Assembly (NCBI RefSeq): GCF_942548115.1
Contig: NZ_OW824151.1
Span: forward strand, 3,162,001 to 3,226,000
From: Aeromicrobium sp. Leaf245
Lineage (GTDB): Bacteria; Actinomycetota; Actinomycetes; Propionibacteriales; Nocardioidaceae
Length of the DNA stretch: 64,000 nucleotides
Reading direction: 5' to 3'
Part shown: positions 16,075 to 25,262 of the stretch, piece by piece
Numbering within the stretch: the first letter of the stretch is position 1
Layout of the letters: each line of letters begins with the position of its first letter
Translations under genes and position numbers: made by a program
The notes under the pieces: generated by a model
What the model saw: the letters and a program-made list of their open reading frames with translations, nothing else
What the model was told of the DNA's origin: nothing
Database searches by the model: none

Positions 16075-19000
16075 GCCACTCCAGGTAGCGCACCTGAGGA
16101 AAGTGCGGCGCGATCGAGCTGTCGAAGATCGCTCTGGCCTTGGGATAGCTCCCGCCGAGCAGCTCCACGTCCAGGCCCAGCATCGCTCCGGCGATGGCGA
16201 CGTGGAGTCGATCGGTTCGCACCTGCCTGGACCCTGCGACGATCTGGAAGAACGGCTCCACCGGGTCGCCGGCCGTGCGCAGACGACTGATGTCGAACGA
16301 TCCCGCGTCCGCAAGACCACGGTGCTGCTGCGGCGACGCCTCCTTGTCCTCCCGCAGGTAGCTCCGCCGGGTCTGTGCCGGGAGAGGGAGGTCGAGGTCC
16401 AGGTCGAGGTAGAACGCCATGTCGTGGCAGAACGTGGCGTCCGGGTTGGCGGCGCGGCTGAGCGAGGTGTCGCGCGCGAAGTAGGTGATCTCGTGGCCGT
16501 CCGGGACGTTCGCCGGCCCCAGCTCGTAGGTCGAGGGCAGCACGATCGTTCGTGCCACTGACGGCGCGAGCTCCTCGACGGCGTCACGTCCGTGGGACCA
16601 GTTCTCGCACCAGGCACCGCCTGCCGACATCAGCATCAGCGACTTCGACGTGTCGACCTCCGGATGGCGCTTGCCGAGCGTCGACCAGTACTTCCGCCAG
16701 CTGATCACATAGTCGATCTCCTCGCGCTCCAGGAAGCGCAGAACTCCCTGGTGGATCAGGGCGTCCCCCCAGTTCCCGACGTTGGGCACGTAGATCACGG
16801 GTCGGCCGTCGGCTCCCTTCCGCACGACGTCCGCCAACGTCGCGAACTCCGGAGCGTCCTGCAGATGATGCAGCGCTGTCTGGTGGAACCCGCGCGAGAA
16901 CTCGCTCGCCGCTGCGGTGGTCTTCTCGTCGCGCTTGCGAAGCATCGCGTCGACGACACGCTCCGCCGCCCTGCCGTCGTCCCACGGCGCGAATCGCTCG
17001 ACGAAGCTCGCGTAGGCAGCCGCATGGTCCTCGACCGTCCGGTCGAGGTCCGCGAGTGCGTCACGGAGCGCGCTCTGGTCGCGCACCACCGGGCCGGGCG
17101 CGATCTCGAGCAGGTCGACATACGTCGGTCGCTGCGCGAGGTATGACTCGAGGTCGGGCGTGTAGAAGATGATCGGTCGCCCCGTGACGCAGAAGTCGAA
17201 CATCACCGACGAGTAGTCGGTCACGAGCGCATCGGCCACGAGGTAGAGGTCGTTGATGCGGGGATGCTGCGTGACGTCGATGACCTGACCGGAGGACCGC
17301 GAGGGGTCTCCTGCCCGGGCGTTGAAGCCGTGGCCGCGCAGGAGAACAGTCCAGTTCTCCCCGAGGTCCTTCGCCAGTCGCTCCAGGTCGAGCGCCTCGA
17401 AGAACTTCGCCGACCAGCCGGACTTGAGGTTGTCCCGCCAGGTGGGCGCGTAGAGGACGACCTTGTCGCCCTCGGGGATCCCCAGCATCGACCGCAGCGC
17501 TGCGATCCTCCCGGCATCGGCCCGAACGACCTCGTCATTCCTCGGGTACCCGGACTCGATCACCTCTGCCCGCGTACAGAACTCCCGGGCGACGACGTCG
17601 CTGTAGTAGGGACTCTGCGACACGAGCAGGTCCCATTGGGCACCCTCTCGAATCAGCTCGGAGTCGTCCTTGCCCTGCTGGTTCAGTAACGAGTGGCCGA
17701 CGATCTTCAGCGGGGTTCCGTGCCAGGTCTGGACGTCGACCTGGTCGGGACGGCGCTTGTAGCCCTGCATGATCGAGCCCACGTTGTTCACGAGGAACCG
17801 CGAGGTGGCGATCGCCTCGTGCCACTCCTGGCTCATCATGACGACCGGCGTGCCACCCTCGGGCACCACGACTGAGCGGTCGACCACGCCCCAGTACACG
17901 GGCAGCTCGGGGAAGCGCCGCCGGATCTCGTGATGGATCGCCTCAGGTGAGTCCGACGCCTCGAACCCGAAGTAGGTGGTGCAGAAGACGGCCTCCTGGA
18001 TCGGCAGCCGACGCGACGCCGCCGCCCGCTCCACCTGGCAGTGCTTCGAGCGCTCGTCGGGCTCCAGGGGTGGCTCGGACCAGAAGTGCAGCTCACGCGA
18101 TCCGGTCAGGTTGACCTGGATGGCGTGATCGTCGAACACCCTCCGGAAGGGCGCGTGAGCCGCTCCCTCCACCGACGATCGCAACAGCCAGTCGTACCGG
18201 TGCGATGCCCGCGCATCGGTGGCTCGCACGACGAACTTGTAGGTGCCCGACTTCAGCGGTGCTTCATCGTCCCCCGACGACATCGGCACCTCGACCTCGA
18301 AGGTCCTTCCGTCGCGCCGGGCGGTCACCCACACCTCCGTGGTGTGGCGCAGCTGCTTTCGTCCGACGTCGATGGAGACGCCCGGAGCCGCCGTCCCACG
18401 AAGGATCACCGCTCCTGGGACGAGCTCCACCTCGTCGACCTCGACCACCCTTGGTCGGTCCGTCACGGTCAGCAGACCCCATCCCGTGCGTCCGAGCCAC
18501 AGCGCCGTGTCCGGCGACTCGGTCGAGGTCGTCGCTCCCATCGGCAGCTCGACCCGGTGGACCGAGCCGGTCATGGTCTTGACCTTCAGGTACCGCGTGA
18601 CCCAGCCGCGGTCGCCGACGTCGCGCAGTTCGGCCGAGACCGTGACGCGCCCGTCCGAGGAGTCCATCTCGACGTCCGTGCGCGCGCCGCTCGTGTCGTG
18701 CTCCAACCAAGCCTCGACCACCTGCGCGGCAGACGTCTCCGAGAGCTCCACCGTGAGCTGCCGGTCGACCAGGGACGCGGTCGAAGCCGTGATCCCCGCG
18801 CGTCCGACGGCGACGACGAGCGGATCGCCTGCGCGCCCGACCACGTGCACCCGCAGGTCGTTGCTGGTGTGGCGTGCGACCAGGCTGTGGATCGAACCGC
18901 CACGCCACACCTTGGCGACGGGACCCTTTCGGACGAGTCCTGCCCGCTCCACCTCGACCTGCAGCGGCAGTCGCGTCGTCCGTTCGAGATCGTCCGTCCA

Positions 19001-20416
19001 GGCAGGCAGGTGCTCGACGTCCAACGACGCCGTGAAGCCCGTGCATGCGTGCGACCGCAGCTCCGACGCCGCGTACCTGCTGGCGTACGGGGTGTCGTGT
19101 CGTTCGACCTCGAAGGCGAACGACCGATCGCCGCGCCCGGCCACGACCCTGACGACTTGCTGCTCGAGGTGCTCGTCGTTGGGGATGTAGGCCCAGCCCG
19201 TGATGACGAGCCGCGTTCCCGTCCACCTGACGTCGGTGACGGTGCAGTTCAGCTGCGACTCCGCCTCGATCACCCAGATGGACTCCGGGAGCACCGGGGC
19301 CTCGGGGTCGAGACGTTCGAGATCCACCGTCAGTCGGCCGTCCCGGATGACGGTCGGCAGCCGGAACCGGTTCTCGCGGACCCACTGCCAAGCACGCAGC
19401 GCCTCGTCGAGACCGTGCTCGACGATCGAGGCGTAGAACACACGGCGCTCCAGCCACATCGAGTCGAGGACGTGCATCTCGCCGTCCCGCGGCCAGTGCC
19501 TGCGGACCGCCGAGACGAAGGCCTCGTCGAACGCGAGATCCTGGCCGAGCCACTGTCTGTAGGCGAAGAGATCCCCGTCGAAGAGCTTCTGCACGAAGAG
19601 CTCGCGAAGCGCTGCGTCACCGGACTCCTCGACGAGGACGGCCCCGCGGTCGACCATCTCGATCTTGTCCACGAGGTTGCGCAGGTCGCGACGGCGCTGC
19701 GTGATCGAGTCGAACTCGTCGCGGCTGCGCCAGCGGTAGATCACGTCGTGGACCACGTCGACCGCTTCGGCGGCGAAGTAGGCGCGTTGCACCGGGAACA
19801 TGTCCTCGTAGAGACGTCCCTCGACCCACTGGACCTCGATGCGGTCGTAGAAGTCCTTGCGGAAGACCTTGTTCCAGGCCTGGGTGTCGTAGAGCAGCTC
19901 GGGAGTCTTGTGGATCGTCGTGCGGCGCGCCTCGCGGCGGTGCGAGATCGCCTGGTTCCACGCAGGCCAGGTCCTGCTCCCGGTGAACCGCTCGGCGTTT
20001 CCCGTCACGAAGTCCGAACCGGTCTTGCGCACGACTCCGAGCATCGTCTTGTAGGCGCCGGGCGGGACGATGTCGTCGCTGTCGACGAAGGCGATGTACT
20101 CACCCCGCGCTGCTCGCGCCCCGGTGTTGCGCGCGTGGCCGAGTCCGCCGTTCTCCTGGTGGATCACCTGGACGTTCGCGTGATCGTCGGCGAGCCGGTC
20201 GGCGATGACGCCGCTGTCGTCCGTCGACCCGTCGTCCACGACGATGATCTCGATGTTCGGGTACGTCTGATCGACCAGGCTGTTCACGGCCTCGGCGAGG
20301 TAGGCCTCGACGTTGTAGGTCGGGACGATCACGGAGAGAAGTGGGGGCGGGCCCGCCGTGGCATTCTCTTTTGTTCGACGACGCAGGGCACGAGGTATGC
20401 GTGTCCGAAAGCTCAT
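16058..20416 (-). CDS. Trifunctional GT2 / CDP-glycerol glycerophosphotransferase / polysaccharide pyruvyl transferase
   Basis: A 1452-residue cell-envelope enzyme with three catalytic modules. Residues 26-~250 are a family 2 glycosyltransferase (SVIVPTYNVEAYL; VVDDGSTDDSG; DSDD at 112-115). Residues ~350-760 are beta-rich segments without a recognised catalytic motif. Residues ~760-1190 are a TagF-like CDP-glycerol:glycerophosphate glycerophosphotransferase with QTWHGTPLK near 895 and ADALVTDYSSVMFDF. Residues ~1205-1452 form a polysaccharide pyruvyl transferase domain: VPNVGNWGDALIHQG, CHDMAF and VRTDRLHVAIAGAMLG. The first two modules are known together in teichoic-acid polymerases; the third would add pyruvate ketals to the glycan. 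The ATG at 20416 gives the usual short basic N-terminus; the longer frame reaches into the neighbouring gene. No transmembrane helix is evident, so it probably works at the inner face of the membrane. Confidence 0.88.
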   Translation of the reverse strand: MSFRTRIPRALRRRTKENATAGPPPLLSVIVPTYNVEAYLAEAVNSLVDQTYPNIEIIVVDDGSTDDSGVIADRLADDHANVQVIHQENGGLGHARNTGARAARGEYIAFVDSDDIVPPGAYKTMLGVVRKTGSDFVTGNAERFTGSRTWPAWNQAISHRREARRTTIHKTPELLYDTQAWNKVFRKDFYDRIEVQWVEGRLYEDMFPVQRAYFAAEAVDVVHDVIYRWRSRDEFDSITQRRRDLRNLVDKIEMVDRGAVLVEESGDAALRELFVQKLFDGDLFAYRQWLGQDLAFDEAFVSAVRRHWPRDGEMHVLDSMWLERRVFYASIVEHGLDEALRAWQWVRENRFRLPTVIRDGRLTVDLERLDPEAPVLPESIWVIEAESQLNCTVTDVRWTGTRLVITGWAYIPNDEHLEQQVVRVVAGRGDRSFAFEVERHDTPYASRYAASELRSHACTGFTASLDVEHLPAWTDDLERTTRLPLQVEVERAGLVRKGPVAKVWRGGSIHSLVARHTSNDLRVHVVGRAGDPLVVAVGRAGITASTASLVDRQLTVELSETSAAQVVEAWLEHDTSGARTDVEMDSSDGRVTVSAELRDVGDRGWVTRYLKVKTMTGSVHRVELPMGATTSTESPDTALWLGRTGWGLLTVTDRPRVVEVDEVELVPGAVILRGTAAPGVSIDVGRKQLRHTTEVWVTARRDGRTFEVEVPMSSGDDEAPLKSGTYKFVVRATDARASHRYDWLLRSSVEGAAHAPFRRVFDDHAIQVNLTGSRELHFWSEPPLEPDERSKHCQVERAAASRRLPIQEAVFCTTYFGFEASDSPEAIHHEIRRRFPELPVYWGVVDRSVVVPEGGTPVVMMSQEWHEAIATSRFLVNNVGSIMQGYKRRPDQVDVQTWHGTPLKIVGHSLLNQQGKDDSELIREGAQWDLLVSQSPYYSDVVAREFCTRAEVIESGYPRNDEVVRADAGRIAALRSMLGIPEGDKVVLYAPTWRDNLKSGWSAKFFEALDLERLAKDLGENWTVLLRGHGFNARAGDPSRSSGQVIDVTQHPRINDLYLVADALVTDYSSVMFDFCVTGRPIIFYTPDLESYLAQRPTYVDLLEIAPGPVVRDQSALRDALADLDRTVEDHAAAYASFVERFAPWDDGRAAERVVDAMLRKRDEKTTAAASEFSRGFHQTALHHLQDAPEFATLADVVRKGADGRPVIYVPNVGNWGDALIHQGVLRFLEREEIDYVISWRKYWSTLGKRHPEVDTSKSLMLMSAGGAWCENWSHGRDAVEELAPSVARTIVLPSTYELGPANVPDGHEITYFARDTSLSRAANPDATFCHDMAFYLDLDLDLPLPAQTRRSYLREDKEASPQQHRGLADAGSFDISRLRTAGDPVEPFFQIVAGSRQVRTDRLHVAIAGAMLGLDVELLGGSYPKARAIFDSSIAPHFPQVRYLEWPTPAE

Positions 20417-20498
20417 GCCAGCTTGGTCCCTTCGTTCACGGAAGCAGTTCCGCCCCCGCGCTTCCTGGTCTCGCGATGGTCCCGTTTGCCAACGACGC

Positions 20499-21548
20499 TC
20501 ACGGCATCTCAAGCACGCCTGTCGGCGTTCCGAGATCGAACAACAGCGCGTTGAGCGCCATGGTCTGAATGTGGAGCGTCTCGGTGAGCACCGATCCGTG
20601 GTCCACGATGCGATTCGTCGTCGCGTCCAGAAAGGTCAGGTCGGAGCGCAGCTCGTTGACGAGCAGAGGCTCGATGTAGGGAAACTGCGGGGACCTTGAC
20701 GAGGTGAGAACGACGCGGCTCACCTCATCCAACGCCTTCCCCGAGACCTTGAACTCCTTGACGAGCCGAGACGTCAGCTCCTGCTTCGAGCACGGGTAGA
20801 TGTCGCTACCGGTGTAGTGCGCGTCGGCCATCGTGGATTCGTAGAAGTCGTCCGAGACGATCGGATCGACAGACAAGAACGGGAAACCCCCGTGAAGACC
20901 GTGGTACAGCGCCCCTGTCGCGCCCTTGCTTCCCCCCAGCAGGACAACCTGTCGACGATCAAGACCGAGCTCGTTCGCGGTGGCGTCGATGAGCCCGGCG
21001 ATCCGCTCGAAGTTGCGCGGCTGGAAGGTCGTGTCGCGATAGAACGCCCCTTTCACACCGCCGAGATCCGCGATGCGTAGGACGGCGATGTCCTTCGCAA
21101 TGAACTTCTGCAGCTTCTTGAAGTAATGCACGAAGTAGCGGTTGATGCTCGTGTCGGCCATGCCCGTGCCCATGGCGGAGAACACGACCACGAGCTTGCG
21201 GGCCGGGGCGTCCATGGCGGGCTGCAGCAGGTGGACGACGTTGTCCGGCGTGATCGCGTACGAACCATCCTTGACCTGCGACCAGAGGTACCTGATCGAT
21301 TCCTCATGAACGAGCCGCGTCACGGAGTCCTCGACCCGGAAGCTGTAGAAGCCGCGGTTCGTCACTTCGTCGAGCAGAGCACGTGCACGCAAGTCCCGCC
21401 GAGCCGCGAGCATCAGGTTCGCGTCCGAGGCGCCGATTCCCTCGTGTGAGACGTGCAACCAGTTGGGTCGCCCTTCGTTCCGCTCGAACGCCTCGCGGAG
21501 CGCGTCGACACCACCGTCTACCGAGACAGCGAGAACCGCTTCCTTCAT
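20499..21548 (-). CDS. XcbB/CpsF-like capsule/teichoic biosynthesis protein (alpha/beta-hydrolase fold)
   Basis: A 349-residue protein with lower G+C than its neighbours. The centre has KLVVVFSAMGTG (about 118-129) and VVLLGGSKGATGALYHGL (about 201-218), where GGSKG resembles a nucleophile elbow of alpha/beta hydrolases. This pattern fits the XcbB/CpsF family of capsular polysaccharide proteins and the Asp2-like group; the family call is from memory of the motif. It lies 82 bases upstream of the giant teichoic enzyme on the same strand and divergent from a second one, so a role in modifying the polymer, such as O-acetylation or deacylation, is plausible but inferred. Confidence 0.55.
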   Translation of the reverse strand: MKEAVLAVSVDGGVDALREAFERNEGRPNWLHVSHEGIGASDANLMLAARRDLRARALLDEVTNRGFYSFRVEDSVTRLVHEESIRYLWSQVKDGSYAITPDNVVHLLQPAMDAPARKLVVVFSAMGTGMADTSINRYFVHYFKKLQKFIAKDIAVLRIADLGGVKGAFYRDTTFQPRNFERIAGLIDATANELGLDRRQVVLLGGSKGATGALYHGLHGGFPFLSVDPIVSDDFYESTMADAHYTGSDIYPCSKQELTSRLVKEFKVSGKALDEVSRVVLTSSRSPQFPYIEPLLVNELRSDLTFLDATTNRIVDHGSVLTETLHIQTMALNALLFDLGTPTGVLEMP

Positions 21549-21721
21549 GCCTCTCCGTCGCCCTCGACTCGAACGTCGATCGCTCGTCCCCTCGCATGAA
21601 GCACTAGACAACTTTAACCGCACCACGCGCCAGATCGGACCGACTCTGGTCGTTCACCAGAATGAAATCAACCGATCGTCTAGATTAGAGCCGCACCACG
21701 TTCATCGGAAGATCGGGCACC
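21549..21721. promoter_or_regulatory. A+T-rich divergent promoter region of the teichoic locus
   Basis: A 173-base gap between divergent genes, strikingly A+T-rich for this window (for example AACTTTAACCG near 21610 and the TCTAGATTAGAG stretch near 21679). It should hold promoters for both directions. I cannot assign individual -35/-10 elements with confidence. Confidence 0.5.
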
Positions 21722-24700
21722 ATGCGTAGGAAGCACCTCCGCTGGAGACCTTCACCATCTCGGGGATCCCAGCAGCGACGTGTCGAGACCTCGACACGAC
21801 TGATCGAGCAGCACTCGGCCTTGCCGCTCGTCTCTGTCGTCGTGCCCGTCCACAACGTCGAGCGGTACCTACGCGACGCGGTGCGCAGCGTGCAGCGCCA
21901 GACGTACCGAGACCTGCAGATCATCCTGGTCGACGACGGCTCGACCGACCGCTCCGGCTCGATCTGCGACGAGATCTCCGCTGAGGACGAGCGGGTCATG
22001 GTCATCCACCAGCCGAACGGTGGGCTCTCGCACGCGCGCAACGTCGGCATGGCCGCGGCGACCGGCGAGTTCGTCGCCTTCGCCGACAGCGACGACCTGG
22101 TGCACCCCACGGCGTATGAGCGCATGCTCTCGACCTTGATGGTCAGCGAGTCGGAGTTCGCGACCGGCAACGTACGCCGGTTCAACTCCACCCGTAACTG
22201 GCAGGCCTGGAACCAGCGCGAGTCCCACCGTCGGCGGCGCCTCCGCACCAACCTGGCTCAGCATCCCGAGCTCGTCTACGACACCGTCGTCTGGAACAAG
22301 CTGTTCCGGCGCACGTTCATCGACCGCATCGACCTCGCGTTCCCCGTCGGGCGGCTGTACGAGGACATGGCGCCCATGTCGCGCGCCTACGTGCTCGCCG
22401 AGTCCGTGGACGTGCTCCCCCAGCCGGTGTACTCCTGGCGCGAGCGGGACGAGGGCGGTTCGATCACCCAGCGTCGCAACGAGCTGCCCAACATGCAGGC
22501 CAAGCTCGAGGCGATCGCCGAGATGCACCAGATCCTGCGGGCCGACCGCGAGACCTCGATCAGCGACCACCTCTTCCTCAAGCTGTTCCACGGAGACCTG
22601 TGGGTCTTCGCCCGCCACGTCGGTGACGCGGACGAGGCGTACTGCGACCTGTTCACCGAGGTGGTCCGCACCTACTGGGCCCGCACCTCCGAGCAGCTGC
22701 GCAACAGGATCCACGACGGGCACCGACTGTTCTTCTCCTCGACGGTGGCCTTCGGAGCAGCCACCGCCGCCGACATCTACGCCTGGTTCCTCGCCAGTGG
22801 CACCGAGCGGCTGACCGACGTGCGCAGCGGCGAGCTGGTGCTCAGCAGCGCCAACTACCCGTCCCGCCTGCCTCCGCTGTCCCGCCCCAGCCGCACGCTC
22901 ATCAGCGGGTCGCAGGTCAAGCACAAGCTCACCGCCATGCGCTGGCGCGGCAACGTGCTCGAGATCGAGGGTTGGGCCTACGTTCCCTACACCGTCGACG
23001 CCGGTCAGCAGACCCTCGAGATCAGCGCCCTGAACGTCGCCGACGGCACCCGGGTCGAGCTGCCGCACAGCCGACGCACCGACCACTCCGTCGACGTGCT
23101 GGCCAAGGACGCCATGCGCACCTACGCCGACTCCGCCTTCACCGCCGTCCTCGACCTGGACGATCCCCACGTGGCCGAGGCCATGAGCTCGGGACGTTGG
23201 GTCCTGGTGGCCACCGTGGTCGCCGGCGAGGTGAAGCGGTCGACCGAGCTGGTCGAGCAGGACCGGAACGGCACCCTGCGCACCGTCGCCGCCCACGAGG
23301 TCGGCGCCGGCCTCGTGGTCGACCCGCTCGTGGAGCCGCGCCAACCCGTCACGCTCGTGCTGCGCCGCCCCAAGGTGCGCGCCACGCGCGTGCAGCTGTC
23401 GCACCGCCGACTCACGGTCGACCTGAGCTCCACCCTCACGTCGCCGCTGGTGGCGGCGTGGCTCGACCACCCGCACCCGGTGGAGCGCAGCGAGGCCACG
23501 CTCACCCAGCGCATCACCCGTGGCTACCGCCTCCGCGTCGACGTCCCCCCGCCCACCACCCGCGGCAACCTGGTGCGCGGCCTCAAGGTCCGCACCGCCG
23601 CGGGGCGGGTCCTGCCCGTGGACCTGCCCGAGCACCTGGTCACCGCGCAGGACGACGTGACCACGAGCGTCATGCGCACCCGCCGCGGCATGATCGCGGT
23701 GAGCGACGAGCGCAGCTCGGCCACCATCGAGGCGCTCGACGTCGTCAGCGCCACGAGGGTGCGCCTGTCGGGCACGACCCCTGGGTCGCGACTCCAGCTG
23801 GCGGTGCACCGGGCCGAGAACCAGCCGAGCGCCTGGAAGGACCTCGAGGTGGACGGTTCGCGTTTCTCGACCACGGTCGACCTCGGCTTCACCGACTGGT
23901 ACGGACGCCGCAGGCCGCTGCCCGCGGGCCGCTACTCCCTCACGCTGCGCGATGCCGAGACGAAGGAGCCGTGGACCCTGCGCACGGCGCTGCCCATCGT
24001 CGAGACCTACCCGATCCAGCGCGATGACTTCGACGCGCACCTCACGGTCAAGGCCACCACCACCGGTCGGCTCAGCCTGATCCTCGACGCTCCCGTGCCG
24101 GAGCCGGACCGCAGCGTCTACAGCCGGCGCCAGTCGCGCATCGCCTTCGGCGAGGACGCCCAGGTCGAGCCGGAGGAGGCGGTGTTCTTCTACGTCGACC
24201 TGGGGTCGAACGCCTGCGACAGCGCCCTGGCCATCCACCGCGAGCTCCTGCGCCGCGACACGCACCTCACGCTCTACTGGGGCGTCGACGACCACTCCGT
24301 CCAGGTCCCGCCCGGCGGCGTCCCCATCGTCAAGCACAGCACCCAGTGGTACGAGAAGCTGGCCGCGGCCCGGTTCCTGGTCAACAACTACGGCGGCATC
24401 GACGGCTACGCCCCCCGCGAGCACCAGCGCTACCTGCAGACCTGGCACGGCACGCCCTACAAGTACGTGGGCCGGTCCCAGGTCGAGCACCAGCGGATGA
24501 GCGCCGAGGAAGCAACCGTGCGCCGCGCCGAGGGCGGACACTGGCACGCGATGATCTCGCCCAGCCCCTACTTCACCGACCTGGTCCCCCGGGAGTTCTC
24601 CTACGACGGGACGGTTCTCGAGACCGGCTACCCCCGCAACGACGCCCTGGTCGACACCACCCTCGACGAGCGCCTGCGACTGCGCGAGGAGCTGGGCATC

Positions 24701-25246
24701 CCGCAGGACAAGAAGGTGCTGCTGTACGCGCCCACCTTCCGTGACCTGAACCGCGAGGGTTGGACCGCTTCCCTGTTCACCGGGCTCGACCTGTCGGCGC
24801 TCACCCGTCACCTCGGCGACGACTGGGTGGTGCTGCTGCGCGGCCACAGCTTCAACGCCCGGCACGACCTGAGCGACCGGTCCACCGCCCAGGTCATCGA
24901 TGTCACCCACCACCACGACATCAACCACCTGTACCTCAGCGCCGACGCCCTGCTCACCGACTACTCCTCGGCCATGTTCGACTTCTGCCTGACCGGTCGG
25001 CCGATCCTCTACTTCGTGCCCGACTTCGCCCAGTACGTGCGGGCCCGGGGTGTCTACTTCGACCTCGAGCCGATCGCGCCCGGGCCGTGGTGCAGCACCC
25101 AGCCGCAGCTGTTCGCCGCGCTCGACGCCCTCGAGTCCTACGACGCGGAGTACGGCGCGCGCTACGCCTCGTTCAAGGAGCGCTTCGCTCCGTGGGACGA
25201 CGGCAAGGCGGCGCGACGGGTCGTCGACGAGTTCTTCGTCGACTGA
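21722..25246 (+). CDS. Bifunctional GT2 / CDP-glycerol glycerophosphotransferase
   Basis: A 1174-residue paralogue of the 16-kb gene without its pyruvyl transferase part. The GT2 domain begins at about residue 35 (SVVVPVHNVERYLRD) with VDDGSTDRSG and FADSDD. Central beta-rich regions span ~380-780. The C-terminal TagF-like domain has NYGGIDGY, QTWHGTPYKYVG near residue 905, VLLRGHSFNAR and ADALLTDYSSAMFDF. It should polymerise or prime a glycerol-phosphate-containing wall polymer with added sugar. Gene order (divergent, sharing one promoter region with the XcbB-like gene) implies joint control. The start ATG at 21722 has no clear Shine-Dalgarno sequence; GAAGAT ends eight bases before it. Confidence 0.9.
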   Translation: MRRKHLRWRPSPSRGSQQRRVETSTRLIEQHSALPLVSVVVPVHNVERYLRDAVRSVQRQTYRDLQIILVDDGSTDRSGSICDEISAEDERVMVIHQPNGGLSHARNVGMAAATGEFVAFADSDDLVHPTAYERMLSTLMVSESEFATGNVRRFNSTRNWQAWNQRESHRRRRLRTNLAQHPELVYDTVVWNKLFRRTFIDRIDLAFPVGRLYEDMAPMSRAYVLAESVDVLPQPVYSWRERDEGGSITQRRNELPNMQAKLEAIAEMHQILRADRETSISDHLFLKLFHGDLWVFARHVGDADEAYCDLFTEVVRTYWARTSEQLRNRIHDGHRLFFSSTVAFGAATAADIYAWFLASGTERLTDVRSGELVLSSANYPSRLPPLSRPSRTLISGSQVKHKLTAMRWRGNVLEIEGWAYVPYTVDAGQQTLEISALNVADGTRVELPHSRRTDHSVDVLAKDAMRTYADSAFTAVLDLDDPHVAEAMSSGRWVLVATVVAGEVKRSTELVEQDRNGTLRTVAAHEVGAGLVVDPLVEPRQPVTLVLRRPKVRATRVQLSHRRLTVDLSSTLTSPLVAAWLDHPHPVERSEATLTQRITRGYRLRVDVPPPTTRGNLVRGLKVRTAAGRVLPVDLPEHLVTAQDDVTTSVMRTRRGMIAVSDERSSATIEALDVVSATRVRLSGTTPGSRLQLAVHRAENQPSAWKDLEVDGSRFSTTVDLGFTDWYGRRRPLPAGRYSLTLRDAETKEPWTLRTALPIVETYPIQRDDFDAHLTVKATTTGRLSLILDAPVPEPDRSVYSRRQSRIAFGEDAQVEPEEAVFFYVDLGSNACDSALAIHRELLRRDTHLTLYWGVDDHSVQVPPGGVPIVKHSTQWYEKLAAARFLVNNYGGIDGYAPREHQRYLQTWHGTPYKYVGRSQVEHQRMSAEEATVRRAEGGHWHAMISPSPYFTDLVPREFSYDGTVLETGYPRNDALVDTTLDERLRLREELGIPQDKKVLLYAPTFRDLNREGWTASLFTGLDLSALTRHLGDDWVVLLRGHSFNARHDLSDRSTAQVIDVTHHHDINHLYLSADALLTDYSSAMFDFCLTGRPILYFVPDFAQYVRARGVYFDLEPIAPGPWCSTQPQLFAALDALESYDAEYGARYASFKERFAPWDDGKAARRVVDEFFVD

Positions 25247-25262
25247 CCGACCTCGCCGGCCC

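Noticed and set aside
18041-20554. Open frame of 837 codons on the plus strand
   Set aside because: It is antisense to the trifunctional teichoic enzyme and has the His/Arg/Val-rich composition typical of high-G+C shadow frames.
21869-24928. Open frame of 1019 codons on the minus strand
   Set aside because: It is the complement of the second teichoic polymerase, in register with its codons; no domain is recognisable.
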